DNA from: Eubacterium sp. AM49-13BH
GTDB taxonomy: Bacteria; Bacillota; Clostridia; Lachnospirales; Lachnospiraceae
Assembly: GCF_003464165.1 (NCBI RefSeq)
Contig: NZ_QSEK01000017.1
Coordinates: forward strand, 1-63,751
DNA length: 63,751 bases
Direction of reading: 5' to 3'
Shown here: piece by piece, positions 1-8,874 of the stretch
Position numbering within the stretch: position 1 is the first letter of the stretch
Layout of the letters: each line of letters begins with the position of its first letter
Program-made: the position numbers and the translations under genes
Notes under the pieces: generated by a model
Database searches by the model: none
What the model saw: the letters and a program-made list of their open reading frames with translations, nothing else
Told to the model about the DNA's origin: nothing

Positions 1-1
1 T

Positions 2-466
2 GAGGCTGTTAAGGCACAGGGAATTGCTGAAGCAGAAAGCATTAAGGCAAAAGGTCTTGCAGATGCAGAAAGTATTAAGGCAAGAGGTCTTGCTGAGGCT
101 GAGGCTATGGAAAAGAAAGCAGAGGCAATGGCTAAGTATGGTAAAGCTGCTATGACAGAGATGATTATTAAAGTCCTTCCACAGATGGCAGAAGCAATTG
201 CAAAGCCTCTTGAAAGCATTGATAAGGTTACTATTATTGATGGAGGTTCAGGTGAGAACGGAGTAGGAACTTTCAGTGGTAATGTACCGTCAGTTCTTGC
301 TAAGACAATTGAGAGTATCAAGGAAACTACAGGTTTTGACCTGACAGAAGTCATGAAGGCTAATACATATGATGCAAAGACTACTAAGAACGTTAATTTC
401 ACAGGTCTTCCAGAAGAGATGAGTGCAGCAGCTAAAGAGCCTGAAACTGATGGTAAAACAGAATAA
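2..466 (+). CDS. Flotillin/SPFH-like protein, C-terminal part (5' end outside window)
   Basis: The reading frame is open from the first bases of the window, so the N-terminal SPFH domain is missing. What remains starts with an Ala/Glu/Lys-rich coiled coil built of 11-residue units (AEAESIKAKGL, ADAESIKARGL), followed by the hydrophobic C-terminal flotillin segment (PQMAEAIAKPLESIDKVTII) and a polar tail. Known flotillins are membrane-associated scaffolds that oligomerise through such a coiled coil and organise membrane microdomains. The gene ends before a strong terminator at 503-547, so it is transcriptionally separate from the next operon. The family call rests on the C-terminal motif only. 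Confidence 0.82.
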   Translation, partial: EAVKAQGIAEAESIKAKGLADAESIKARGLAEAEAMEKKAEAMAKYGKAAMTEMIIKVLPQMAEAIAKPLESIDKVTIIDGGSGENGVGTFSGNVPSVLAKTIESIKETTGFDLTEVMKANTYDAKTTKNVNFTGLPEEMSAAAKEPETDGKTE

Positions 467-502
467 TACTGATTAATTAAGAATCTAAATGTAAAATGTA
501 TA

Positions 503-547
503 TGCTGGTATCAGATATGGGAAACTATATCTGGTATCAGCATTTTT
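503..547 (+). terminator. Intrinsic terminator after the flotillin-like gene
   Basis: A 16-bp stem (TGCTGGTATCAGATAT pairing with ATATCTGGTATCAGCA through two G-U pairs) has an 8-nt loop and is followed by five T residues. Confidence 0.85.
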
Positions 548-570
548 ACAGTAAGAGCCGGTTTTACAAG

Positions 571-600
571 TTGACAATATAAATTGTAGTGAGTTATAAT
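571..600 (+). promoter_or_regulatory. Sigma-A promoter of the surface-acylation operon
   Basis: TTGACA at 571-576 and TATAAT at 595-600 are both perfect hexamers, separated by 18 bp. Transcription should start near 607, about 50 nt before the lipoprotein gene. Confidence 0.75.
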
Positions 601-630
601 TTTATAATTCGAATTGAAGGAGAATAGCAT

Positions 631-660
631 TTGAATTATACAAGTGCATGTGAACAATGA
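631..660 (+). other. Possible 9-codon leader peptide coupled to the next gene
   Basis: The only good Shine-Dalgarno sequence here (AAGGAG, about 617-622) is 8 nt upstream of a TTG codon at 631, not of the lipoprotein ATG at 657. The TTG opens a 9-codon frame whose TGA stop (658-660) overlaps that ATG as ATGA. An in-frame TGA at 651-653 rules out an upstream start for the lipoprotein gene. Translational coupling would explain the arrangement, but a weakly initiated ATG at 657 is the simpler alternative. Confidence 0.3.
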
Positions 661-1625
661 TTAAACACAAATATTTTGCAGGAAGAGTTCTTGTATATGG
701 ATTGATAAGTGTTACAGTTATGTTATCTGCAGCAATGACAGGATGTAACAACAAGAATAATATTTCAGAAGGAAGTATTAAGACAGAAGGAAGTACTAAG
801 ACAGAAGGAAATAATCAGTCAGAAGAGTTCAGTGAGACAGATGTGAATGACCAGCCGTCAGATATTCATGTTGAGCCACCGGTAATTCATGGTATATCAG
901 ATAAGACATATTATATAGGCAGCAAAGTTTCATATATGACAGATGTATATGCAACAGATTTCTCAGGGCAGGAGATTGATGTTGAGGTTGATAAATCACA
1001 GGTTAATACTTCACAGCCGGGAAGTTATATTGTTTATTATAAAGCAGTAGATTCAGATGGTAATGAGACTATAGAAGAAGTGACATTTACTTTTATTGAA
1101 GAGGAGCCCCAGGAAGTTAAAGTAAACAGCAGTTATTCAACTCTTGATGAAGTTGTAGCTGCAGTTCTTCAGGATATTACAGACAGTTCTATGTCTAAAG
1201 GTCAGAAAGCAAGGGCAATATATAAGTATGCACATGCTAAGATTGGATATACAGGCAACAGCTATACGAAAAGTTCAGAATGGCAGGATGAAGCATTTGA
1301 GGCATTAAAAGAGATTAAGAAGAATGGATATGTGGCTGGTGACTGTTTCACATATGCTTCTGTTGACAGAGCACTCCTGGATGGAATAGGGGCAGAGTGT
1401 ATATGGGTTGATAATCAGGGTGCAAGGTCTGGAGATCATAGCTGGCTTTTATGTAATCTTGGAACAGGCTGGTATCATTTTGATTCAACTAGAATGTATG
1501 ATGGATTTGAATGCTTTATGCTGACAGATTCACAGGTGCAGGATTATATTAACAGAGGAAATTCAATATATAGAAGAGATATGTCTGCGTATCCGGCAAC
1601 TCCTTCAGAAGAGTTTTCATATTAG
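657..1625 (+). CDS. Transglutaminase-like lipoprotein with an Ig-like (DUF5011-type) domain
   Basis: The N-terminus is a lipoprotein signal with lipobox AMTGC (lipidated Cys30). A polar Ser/Thr/Glu linker leads to an Ig-like module at about residues 80-150 (PVIHG.S...Y.IG, then a Tyr-Tyr-x-Ala-x-Asp strand typical of DUF5011-type domains). The C-terminal half has a transglutaminase-like papain fold with a visible triad: Cys230 in GDCFTYAS, His261 in GDHSW and Asp276 in HFDSTR. It is expected on the outer face of the membrane, as a crosslinking enzyme, protease or amidase acting on surface polymers; the substrate is unknown. It is the first gene of an operon with an MBOAT acyltransferase (15-bp gap) and its SGNH partner. 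Confidence 0.85.
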   Translation: MIKHKYFAGRVLVYGLISVTVMLSAAMTGCNNKNNISEGSIKTEGSTKTEGNNQSEEFSETDVNDQPSDIHVEPPVIHGISDKTYYIGSKVSYMTDVYATDFSGQEIDVEVDKSQVNTSQPGSYIVYYKAVDSDGNETIEEVTFTFIEEEPQEVKVNSSYSTLDEVVAAVLQDITDSSMSKGQKARAIYKYAHAKIGYTGNSYTKSSEWQDEAFEALKEIKKNGYVAGDCFTYASVDRALLDGIGAECIWVDNQGARSGDHSWLLCNLGTGWYHFDSTRMYDGFECFMLTDSQVQDYINRGNSIYRRDMSAYPATPSEEFSY

Positions 1626-1640
1626 GGAGGAGTAAGATAA

Positions 1641-3203
1641 ATGTTATTTACATCTTATCAGTTTATTTTATTTGTTCTGATTGCACTTATTTTATATTAT
1701 GTTGTACCAAGGGGCATACAGTGGATAGTACTGTTATGCATGAATATGTTGTTTTATGTTTATTCGGGATTAAGTGGAGTAATATTCATAGTTACAACTA
1801 TTGTGACGACATATACAGGAGCGATGTTTATAAGCAGAGAGAAGGATATTTCTGCACGATATATAGAGGAACATAAAGGTGATATATCTAAGGATGAAAA
1901 GAAAAGGTTTAAGGCACTTTCTGTAAGAAAACAGAAAATGTTTCTTACTATTGTTCTATTTATTAATTTTGGAATACTTGCTGTACTTAAATACACCAAT
2001 ATGTTTATAGTCACATTTACAACATTTAATACGGTTGATTTTGTACTTCCGATGGGAATATCATTTTATACATTCCAGTCTACTGGATACATGATTGATG
2101 TGTATCGCGGTGTTGCAGATGCAGAGAAGAATCCATTCAGATATGCATTGTTTGTGTCCTTTTTCCCACAGCTGGTACAGGGACCTATAAGCAGGTGGAA
2201 TGATCTGAAGAAAAGTCTGCTTGAAAGCCATGCTTTCTCATGGATTAATATACAGTATGGCTTTGAGAGAATTCTGTGGGGATATTTTAAGAAGATGGTA
2301 ATTGCAGACAGGGCAGCCATTGGACTTGCCACAATACAGTCGGATGTTTCGGTGTATTATGGTGCATATGCATTTGTAGGAATGCTGCTGTACGCAATTG
2401 ATCTGTATGCAGATTTCACAGGTGGTATAGATATTACAATTGGTGTTGCACAGATGTTTGGTATTACTCTTCCGGAGAATTTCAGAAGACCATTCTTTTC
2501 AAAGAGTATAGCAGAATACTGGAGAAGATGGCATATTACATTGTGTGCATGGTTTAAGGATTATCTTTTCTATCCGTTATCAATGTCTAAATGGATGAAT
2601 AAGGTATCAAGATGGCTTAAGAAGCACGTTGGAAAGCCAGTAGGTTCAAGATTTCCGGTGTATTTTTCAAGTCTTACTGTGTGGTTTGTGACAGGTATAT
2701 GGCATGGTGCAAGCTGGAATTTCGTAGTTTGGGGACTTTTGAACAGCATAATTATGCTTGTTTCCCAGGAACTTAAGCCACTATATGAGAAGGCAGATAA
2801 CAGGTTAGGTTATAGAAAGTTAAAATATTACAAAGTTTTTGAGATAATAAGAACTACTGCTATAGTATGCTGCCTGCAGATGCTTGATTATTACAGAGAT
2901 ATTGCAGAGGCATTCCGTATGTTTTTCTCGATGTTTACCAGTGTCAATTATGCGGCTGTGTTTACTAAGGGAATGTGGAGTATAGGATTATCAGTAGCTG
3001 ATTATATAGTTATTTTTGCAGGCGTTGTTATAATGTTTGCGGTAAGCCTGCTTGAGAGAAAATGTCCGGTAAGAGACCGGTTAGCAAAGAAGAATTATAT
3101 TATAAGATATACAGTTTTTCTTGTGATTTTTCTGCTTATAGCTGTATTTGGAATCTATGGAACCGGATATGAATCAAGCCAGTTTATATATAATCAGTTT
3201 TAG
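1641..3203 (+). CDS. MBOAT-family O-acyltransferase (AlgI/DltB/PatA-like)
   Basis: A polytopic membrane protein of 520 residues, the usual length for AlgI-type MBOAT proteins. Visible signatures are the central WRRWHITLCAWFKDYLFYPL segment and the GIWHGASWNF segment with the conserved membrane histidine (about His355). These enzymes move acyl groups, usually acetyl, across the membrane for O-acylation of cell-envelope or secreted polysaccharides. The next gene encodes the extracellular SGNH-like partner seen with AlgI or PatA systems, so the two probably form one acetylation machine. The polymer modified cannot be told from the sequence. The start is preceded by GGGAGGAG with good spacing. 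Confidence 0.92.
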   Translation: MLFTSYQFILFVLIALILYYVVPRGIQWIVLLCMNMLFYVYSGLSGVIFIVTTIVTTYTGAMFISREKDISARYIEEHKGDISKDEKKRFKALSVRKQKMFLTIVLFINFGILAVLKYTNMFIVTFTTFNTVDFVLPMGISFYTFQSTGYMIDVYRGVADAEKNPFRYALFVSFFPQLVQGPISRWNDLKKSLLESHAFSWINIQYGFERILWGYFKKMVIADRAAIGLATIQSDVSVYYGAYAFVGMLLYAIDLYADFTGGIDITIGVAQMFGITLPENFRRPFFSKSIAEYWRRWHITLCAWFKDYLFYPLSMSKWMNKVSRWLKKHVGKPVGSRFPVYFSSLTVWFVTGIWHGASWNFVVWGLLNSIIMLVSQELKPLYEKADNRLGYRKLKYYKVFEIIRTTAIVCCLQMLDYYRDIAEAFRMFFSMFTSVNYAAVFTKGMWSIGLSVADYIVIFAGVVIMFAVSLLERKCPVRDRLAKKNYIIRYTVFLVIFLLIAVFGIYGTGYESSQFIYNQF

Positions 3204-3232
3204 AAAACATTTTCTAAGGAATGGAGATAGTT

Positions 3233-4246
3233 TTGAGAAAGAAGATATGTACAGGTATTGCAGTTGTAATAATACCGATAGTATGTCTGTATCTTTTACA
3301 GTGTCTGTTAGTTCCTAAATATGCATCAGATATTAAAGAAGGTGCAATGATTAAGGAATATTATAACAGTGAAAAGAATCATGATGTGCTTATTCTTGGT
3401 GACTGTGAAGTGTATGAGAATATATCCACAGTTACAATGTGGGAGAATTACGGAATATCAAGTTATATCCGTGGAAGTGCGGAACAGCTTATATGGCAGT
3501 CGTATTATCTTTTAGAGGATACACTAAAGTATGAGAAACCGCAGGTCGTTATTTTAAATGTACTTGCAATGACAGAAAGTGATGCCAAAAACGAGGCTTA
3601 TAACAGAATGACACTGGATGGCATGAAGCTTTCAAAGTATAAGATAGCTTCTATAAGGGAGTCAATGACAGAAGAAGAGAATATGGCCAGCTATATATTT
3701 CCATTGTTGAGATATCACTCAAGATGGAGTGAATTGTCATCAGAGGATTTCAGATATATGTGGAAAACACCATCTGTTACGACTAATGGTTATCTTATGC
3801 AGAAGGGCGTAAGACCGGTTACTACTATACCAAAAGCTGCACCGCTTGCTAATTATACATTCAGCAGCAGAAACATGGAATATCTTGATAAGATATATTC
3901 ATTGTGTAAGGATAATGATATTAATCTTGTGCTTATGAAAGCACCGAGTGTATATCCTTACTGGTATGATGAGTGGGACAGGCAGGTGAGTGATTATGCT
4001 GATGAGCATGGAATATTGTATCTTAATACAATTGATGAGGCTGAGAATATAGGTATAGACTATACTACCGATACATTTGATTATGGACAGCATCTTAATG
4101 TGGAAGGAGCTGAGAAGCTGTCGTTATATCTTGGGGAACAGCTTGTTAAGAATTTCAGGCTTACTGACCATAGACAGGATGAATCATATAAGAATGCATG
4201 GAAGACAATAGTTAATAAATATTACGAAGAGAAACAGGGAGATTGA
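3233..4246 (+). CDS. SGNH-hydrolase-like partner of the O-acyltransferase (AlgJ/AlgX/DltD-like)
   Basis: One N-terminal membrane segment (IAVVIIPIVCLYLLQCLL) anchors an extracytoplasmic SGNH-like domain. Block I reads LILGDCEVYENIS, so the usual serine nucleophile of GDS is a cysteine here (about residue 58). The C-terminal block with the catalytic Asp/His is recognisable as FDYGQHLN. A TTG start at 3233 is preferred because GGAG lies 6 nt upstream; an ATG at 3221 would overlap that ribosome binding site. It is 29 bp downstream of the MBOAT gene, the usual pairing for polysaccharide O-acetylation. The function is inferred from that context, because sequence similarity in this family is weak. 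Confidence 0.7.
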   Translation: MRKKICTGIAVVIIPIVCLYLLQCLLVPKYASDIKEGAMIKEYYNSEKNHDVLILGDCEVYENISTVTMWENYGISSYIRGSAEQLIWQSYYLLEDTLKYEKPQVVILNVLAMTESDAKNEAYNRMTLDGMKLSKYKIASIRESMTEEENMASYIFPLLRYHSRWSELSSEDFRYMWKTPSVTTNGYLMQKGVRPVTTIPKAAPLANYTFSSRNMEYLDKIYSLCKDNDINLVLMKAPSVYPYWYDEWDRQVSDYADEHGILYLNTIDEAENIGIDYTTDTFDYGQHLNVEGAEKLSLYLGEQLVKNFRLTDHRQDESYKNAWKTIVNKYYEEKQGD

Positions 4247-4248
4247 TT

Positions 4249-4770
4249 ATGAGAAAGAAGAGTTTAATGTTAGCGGCAGTACTTGCAGCAGGAGTTATGA
4301 TGGCAGCATGTGGAAGTGCATCAACACTGCCAGATAATAGTCAGGAAAAGCCAGTTGCATCACAGCAGACGGAAAGTAAGTATTCATTTGAATTAAAAGG
4401 CATAGAGTTAAAGACAGATGGCAATCTTACAGAATATACATCTAAGCTTGGAGAACCTTCTGGTGGTTACTATGAAGCTAAAAGCTGTGCATTTGAAGGA
4501 ATGGACAAATTCTATTACTATGATAGCGTAACTCTACAGGGATATCAGAAGGACGGAAATGATAAGCTTTATTCTATAACACTTATGGATGATGCTGTTA
4601 AGACTAAAGAGGGTGTCCGTATTGGCGATAAGAAGGATAAGGTTGTATCAGCATATGGAAGTGATTATACAGAAGCTGATGGACAGCTTCAGTATGAATC
4701 AGGTAACACGAAGCTTTCATTCGTTATGAAGGATGATGAAGTACAGAGTATAATATACAGCGTTAAATAA
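4249..4770 (+). CDS. Small lipoprotein of unknown function
   Basis: A lipoprotein signal with lipobox MAAC precedes a mature domain of about 150 residues. It seems to contain two short repeats of the form G(I/V)xL/I.D....YxSKLG/VVSAYG, reminiscent of BamE/OmlA-like or beta-lactamase-inhibitor-like folds, in which an initial 'G..(I/L)GD....V...YG' motif recurs. GGGAG at 4237-4241 is 7 nt upstream of the ATG at 4249; a TTG at 4243 is too close to it. The gene follows the SGNH gene almost without a gap, so it probably serves the same surface acylation system. No specific role can be assigned. Confidence 0.7.
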   Translation: MRKKSLMLAAVLAAGVMMAACGSASTLPDNSQEKPVASQQTESKYSFELKGIELKTDGNLTEYTSKLGEPSGGYYEAKSCAFEGMDKFYYYDSVTLQGYQKDGNDKLYSITLMDDAVKTKEGVRIGDKKDKVVSAYGSDYTEADGQLQYESGNTKLSFVMKDDEVQSIIYSVK

Positions 4771-4786
4771 TTCAATTGAACAGAGC

Positions 4787-4833
4787 AATTAATCCCGTCA
4801 GACTGGTTTACAGACAGTCTGGCGGGATTAATT
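4787..4833. terminator. Bidirectional terminator between convergent genes
   Basis: Two 19-nt arms (4787-4805 and 4815-4833) pair along their whole length with one G-U. They are flanked by A/T-rich runs on both sides and lie between the plus-strand lipoprotein operon and the minus-strand amidase. Confidence 0.85.
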
Positions 4834-4856
4834 GTTGTATGGCTATCAGCGTATAT

Positions 4857-5771
4857 TTATGAGTATACAATATATGTGTTGTATCGGAATTTACGCAGCT
4901 TCTGCTCCATTTTAATGGCGTTTGAAAGCTGTCTGAAAGCACCAACCTGAACTTTATAATAGTCGTTTTCATATATGATAAAAGCTGGGAATCCTTCAAT
5001 AAGCAGGGAATTAAGCATGCGGTCTGCATTATTTTTATTGCGGTAGGCACCAACCTGAACACGATAAAGTGGCTCAGGAGAGAGGTCATCATCACAGTTA
5101 CATGCTGGTTTAGCAGGAGGTGCAGGCTTTTTTTCGCATGCTGCAGGCATGATTTCAGCGGATTTGGCAGAATCTGATTTCACTGATGGGACTTCACCTG
5201 AAGCAGCCTGTGCAGTAGTATTATTTGTCTTTGGTTTAATTCCAAGGGTCTTAAGAATACCATCTGCGATTCCATTTGCAATCTGGTTAAAGTTCTTATC
5301 AAATGTTTCATTATCTTTATCGTTGTTAATAAAGCTGGCTTCTACAAGTACGGCAGGCATTTTTGTCCGTTTGAGTACAACAAGGTTAGGACGTTCGGTA
5401 ATTCCAAGATTTTTAAAGCCAGCCTTTTCCAGCTCAGAATTGATATTGGCAGCCATCTGTGATTTAATACCGGAATTATTGTAAACAAGAGTTTCCACGC
5501 CTGTGTACTGGTTAGGCGTAGGGGATGAATTTCTGTGGATTGAAACAAAATAATCAGCCTTAGCATCATTGGCATCAGTCGCTTTTTTAAAAGGTGTCTC
5601 ATATTCATCAGTGGTACGGGTGTACACAACGTCAATACCATTTTTTTCTAATATATCACCTACGGCAAGAGCGAGCTTTAAGTTGTCATCTTTCTCAGCT
5701 CTGCCATTATATGTTGCACCATAGTCGCTTCCGCCGTGTCCGGCATCTACAGCAATCTTATATTGAGCCAT
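4857..5771 (-). CDS. CwlC-like N-acetylmuramoyl-L-alanine amidase with SPOR repeats
   Basis: Residues 1-180 are an Amidase_3 domain. The zinc ligands are recognisable in VDAGHGG, in the Glu of GRAEKD, and in the His of VSIHRNS; the catalytic Glu is in VEASFINN. After a Pro/Ala/Lys-rich linker, the C-terminus carries SPOR-type peptidoglycan-binding repeats (LYRVQVGAYRNKNNADRM and YYKVQVGAFRQLSNAIKM). The start at 5771 is chosen because GGAG lies 5 nt upstream. No signal peptide is visible, as in Bacillus CwlC, a mother-cell amidase that lyses the sporangium wall. The divergent neighbour is a SpoIID-like protein, which supports a spore or cell-wall-lysis role. Confidence 0.88.
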   Translation of the reverse strand: MAQYKIAVDAGHGGSDYGATYNGRAEKDDNLKLALAVGDILEKNGIDVVYTRTTDEYETPFKKATDANDAKADYFVSIHRNSSPTPNQYTGVETLVYNNSGIKSQMAANINSELEKAGFKNLGITERPNLVVLKRTKMPAVLVEASFINNDKDNETFDKNFNQIANGIADGILKTLGIKPKTNNTTAQAASGEVPSVKSDSAKSAEIMPAACEKKPAPPAKPACNCDDDLSPEPLYRVQVGAYRNKNNADRMLNSLLIEGFPAFIIYENDYYKVQVGAFRQLSNAIKMEQKLRKFRYNTYIVYS

Positions 5772-5869
5772 AATATCTCCGATAATATTAATCATATTAT
5801 TGTATGCAAAAGACATAATAAGCGTACCTGTCACATATATTTATCTTAAGATGAGAAAGAGGACAGATT

Positions 5870-7129
5870 ATGAACGTTGGATATGTACATACATTTGAAG
5901 TGCCAGAAAATAATATTGATAAAGGCCGATTGAAGGTAAGTGTTGTCAATGAAGAAAATGTGCCAATTAAAGGAGCGGCTGTAAGACTGTCGTATACAGG
6001 AAATCCTGATAATATAATAGGAGAAAGTGGTACAGATGGAGATGGGATAAGTATATTTAATGACTTAAGAACGCCTCCAATCGAATATAGCATGGAACCG
6101 GGGAACAGGCAGCCATTCTCAGAGTATGACATAGCTGTAAGTGCGCCAGGATTTGATAATGTAAATATATCAGGCAGTGATATGTTTTCGGGGGAGCTAA
6201 GCATTCAGAATGTAAAGATGTCTGCAAGGGATAATTCACAGAATAATATAGTCATACCTGTTAACACATTATATGGAGATTACCCACCTAAGATTGATGA
6301 AGAAGAGATTAAGCCTATGGGACAGTCGGGTGAAATTGTGCTTGACAGAGTTGTTGTTCCTGAAATTGTAGTTGTACATGACGGACCGCCTAAAGATACT
6401 GAGGCAGATAATTATTATGTTACTTATAAGGATTATATTAAGAATGTAGCAAGCTCTGAGATATATTCAACATGGCCGAGGCAGACAATTGAGGCAAATG
6501 TGCTTGCTATTATGTCATTTACATTAAACCGGGTATATACAGAATGGTACAGAAACAAATTCTATGATTTTACAATAACTTCATCAACTGCATATGACCA
6601 GAAATGGGTTAATGGAAGAAATGTGTTCGAAAGTATATCACAGGTAGTAGATGATATATTTGACAATTACATATCGAGACCTAATGTAAAGCAGCCAATA
6701 CTTACACAGTATTGTGATGGAAAGAGAGTGACATGTCCTAACAGGCTTTCACAGTGGGGAAGCAAGTATCTGGGAGATCAGAATTATTCATCGATTGATA
6801 TATTAAGATATTATTATGGTCAGGATGTGTATATTAATGCGGCAGAACAGATAAGCGGAATTCCTTATTCATGGCCGGGAACTAATCTTGATATAGGTTC
6901 ATCCGGGCAGAAGGTAAGACAGTTGCAGGAACAGCTTAATCTTATTGGGGAGTATTATAATTCCATTCCGGTTCTAAGTACTGATGGAATATATGGTGAG
7001 CAGACGGCAGCAGCGGTTAAGGAATTCCAGCGGATATTCAATCTGCCACAGTCAGGAATAACGGATTTTCCAACATGGTTTACAGTATCAGAAAAATATG
7101 TTGCACTTGCCGGACTGGCGGAATTATAA
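5870..7129 (+). CDS. SpoIID-like protein with C-terminal peptidoglycan-binding domain
   Basis: The N-terminal ~125 residues look like a carboxypeptidase-regulatory (beta-sandwich) domain (LKVSVVNEENVPIKGAAVRL). The middle region (about 180-325) resembles SpoIID/LytB-type proteins: RQTIEANVLAIMSFTLNRVYT, STAYDQKW, QYCDGKRVTCPNRLSQWGSK. The C-terminus (about 340-419) is a PG_binding_1 domain (LDIGSSGQKVRQLQEQLN... DGIYGEQTAAAVKEFQ). No signal peptide is visible. It is transcribed divergently from the CwlC-like amidase with only about 100 bp between starts. It is probably a cortex or cell-wall remodelling protein that acts in the mother cell or is released on lysis; whether it has SpoIID-type lytic transglycosylase activity is not clear. 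Confidence 0.78.
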   Translation: MNVGYVHTFEVPENNIDKGRLKVSVVNEENVPIKGAAVRLSYTGNPDNIIGESGTDGDGISIFNDLRTPPIEYSMEPGNRQPFSEYDIAVSAPGFDNVNISGSDMFSGELSIQNVKMSARDNSQNNIVIPVNTLYGDYPPKIDEEEIKPMGQSGEIVLDRVVVPEIVVVHDGPPKDTEADNYYVTYKDYIKNVASSEIYSTWPRQTIEANVLAIMSFTLNRVYTEWYRNKFYDFTITSSTAYDQKWVNGRNVFESISQVVDDIFDNYISRPNVKQPILTQYCDGKRVTCPNRLSQWGSKYLGDQNYSSIDILRYYYGQDVYINAAEQISGIPYSWPGTNLDIGSSGQKVRQLQEQLNLIGEYYNSIPVLSTDGIYGEQTAAAVKEFQRIFNLPQSGITDFPTWFTVSEKYVALAGLAEL

Positions 7130-7148
7130 GAATGTTAATGAGGTATGT

Positions 7149-7176
7149 AAGGCTGTCACTTTGTGGCAGCCTTTTT
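7149..7176 (+). terminator. Terminator after the SpoIID-like gene
   Basis: An 11-bp stem AAGGCTGTCAC/GTGGCAGCCTT (one G-U pair) with a 3-nt loop is followed by a T run. It lies only 12 bp before the 3' end of the convergent hcp gene. Confidence 0.85.
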
Positions 7177-7187
7177 AGGAGAAACAT

Positions 7188-8859
7188 TTAAACAGCCTGT
7201 CCAAGACATGTCTTAATGTCATCTTCCGGATTGCTTATAAGTCTTAACTGGAAAGTGTCTACAAGGTACTGCAATACATTAGGGCTTAAGAATGCTGGAA
7301 GTGTCGGACCGAGATAAATATTCTTAATGCCAAGGCTTAACAGGGCGAGAAGGTCTGCAACAGCCTTCTGCTCATACCATGAAACAATAAGAGATAAAGG
7401 GAGTCCATTGACATCTGTACCAAATGCATCTGAAAGGGCATTGGCAATAAGAATAGCAGAATATACATCATTACACTGTCCGATATCAAGAAGCCTTGGA
7501 AGTCCGGCAACTGTGCCGAAATCAAGCTTATTGAAACGATATTTGCCGCATGCAAGAGTGAGAATCATGCAGTCATCAGGAACCATAGTGGCAAAATCAG
7601 TAAAATAACTTCTGCCAGGTCTTGCACCATCACAGCCACCAATCAGGAAAAAATGTCGTATCTGTTTTGATTTTACCGCTTCAACAAGTTCAACTGCATG
7701 AGACAGAGCAGCTTCATGTCCGAATCCTACTAGAATTTCTTTTGCTTCCTGCTCTTCGGTAAAGCCTCCAAGTTCAAGAGACTGTTTTATGATTTCAGAA
7801 AAATCCTTTTCACCGTCAGGCTTCTTTTCTATATATTTTATGCCATCCCAGCCTACAACATTAGTAGAATATATACGGTCTTTATATGTGTCTCTTGGAC
7901 GCATGAGACAATTGGTTGTCATAAGGATACAGCCGGGAAGATTATCAAACTGTTTCTGCTGGTCCTGCCATGCGCCGCCAAAATTACCTGCAAGATGCTT
8001 ATATTTTTTAAGACCTTCATAACCATGGGAAGGAAGCATTTCACCATGTGTGTATATATTAATGCCGAGTCCTTCTGTCTGTTTTAAAAGCATTTCAAGG
8101 TCTTTAAGGTCATGTCCTGAAACAATTATAAATGGACCTTTCTTAATGTGTACATTAACTGTGTGAGGCGATGGATTACCGTAAATGGTAGTGTTTGCCT
8201 CATCAAGTTTTTTCATAATTTCGATAGCCATATCACCTGTTTTAAGTGTCAGGCGGATAAGCTCCTCAACGGTGAGAGTATTATCAGTGATTGCTTCAAG
8301 TGCAGTGATATAGAAATTATCAACATTATCACTGTAATATGAAAGTTCTCTTGCCTGATGTCCATAAGCACTGATGCCTTTAAGACCATAAAGAATTGTC
8401 TGCCTTAATGAACGGATATCAGGGTCTAATGCCTTATCGTACATTATTCCTGCCATTGGCGCGTCACGAAGCATGTCTGCTTTAGTTTCAGGCAGTTCAT
8501 AGGCAGCGGCAGGAGTGATATATTCAGTTGCGCCTACCATATTCTTAAGATTATTCTTAATATCACGGGATTGTTTAAGAAGACGGACATGGTCGTCCAC
8601 ATTGAAATTAACATTAGTAAGAGTTGTAAAGAGACAGTTTTCAATAAAGCTGACAATGCTTTTATCAACATTAAGTCCTGAATCAAGAAGATGCTTTGCA
8701 TAAAAGCTTATTCCCTTTAACTGGTAAATAAGTAAATCCTGAGGTTGGAGTCTCAGGTGTCTTTCCACATACACCGACTTTGGTGCAGCCTTTTCCTCCG
8801 GCAGTCTGTTCACATTGATAGCAGAACATATCGTATCCAAGATCCATATTATTACTCAT
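7188..8859 (-). pseudogene. hcp: hcp, hybrid-cluster protein (hydroxylamine/NO reductase), frameshifted near the N-terminus
   Basis: The true start is the ATG at 8859 with AGGAG at 8866-8870. From there the frame encodes the Hcp N-terminal cluster motif [15 protein letters not shown]...GVCGKTPET (Cys13, 16, 25, 31). The rest of the protein, from [15 protein letters not shown] to the C-terminus, is in another frame and lacks these cysteines. The shift is a net one-base insertion (or two-base loss) at about 8739-8750. The remainder is intact and typical: TTNCLMRP, GGCDGARPGRSYFTDFA, LACGKYRFN. Hcp reduces NO or hydroxylamine in anaerobes. With the shift, full-length protein would not form, so this is a recent pseudogene or a sequencing error. 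Confidence 0.88.
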
Positions 8860-8874
8860 ATAATACTCCTTTTT

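Noticed and set aside
7188..8840. Intact 550-aa Hcp from an upstream ATG at 8840
   Set aside because: That frame lacks the N-terminal cysteine motif and an RBS; the motif is found in the neighbouring frame from 8859, so the gene is frameshifted.
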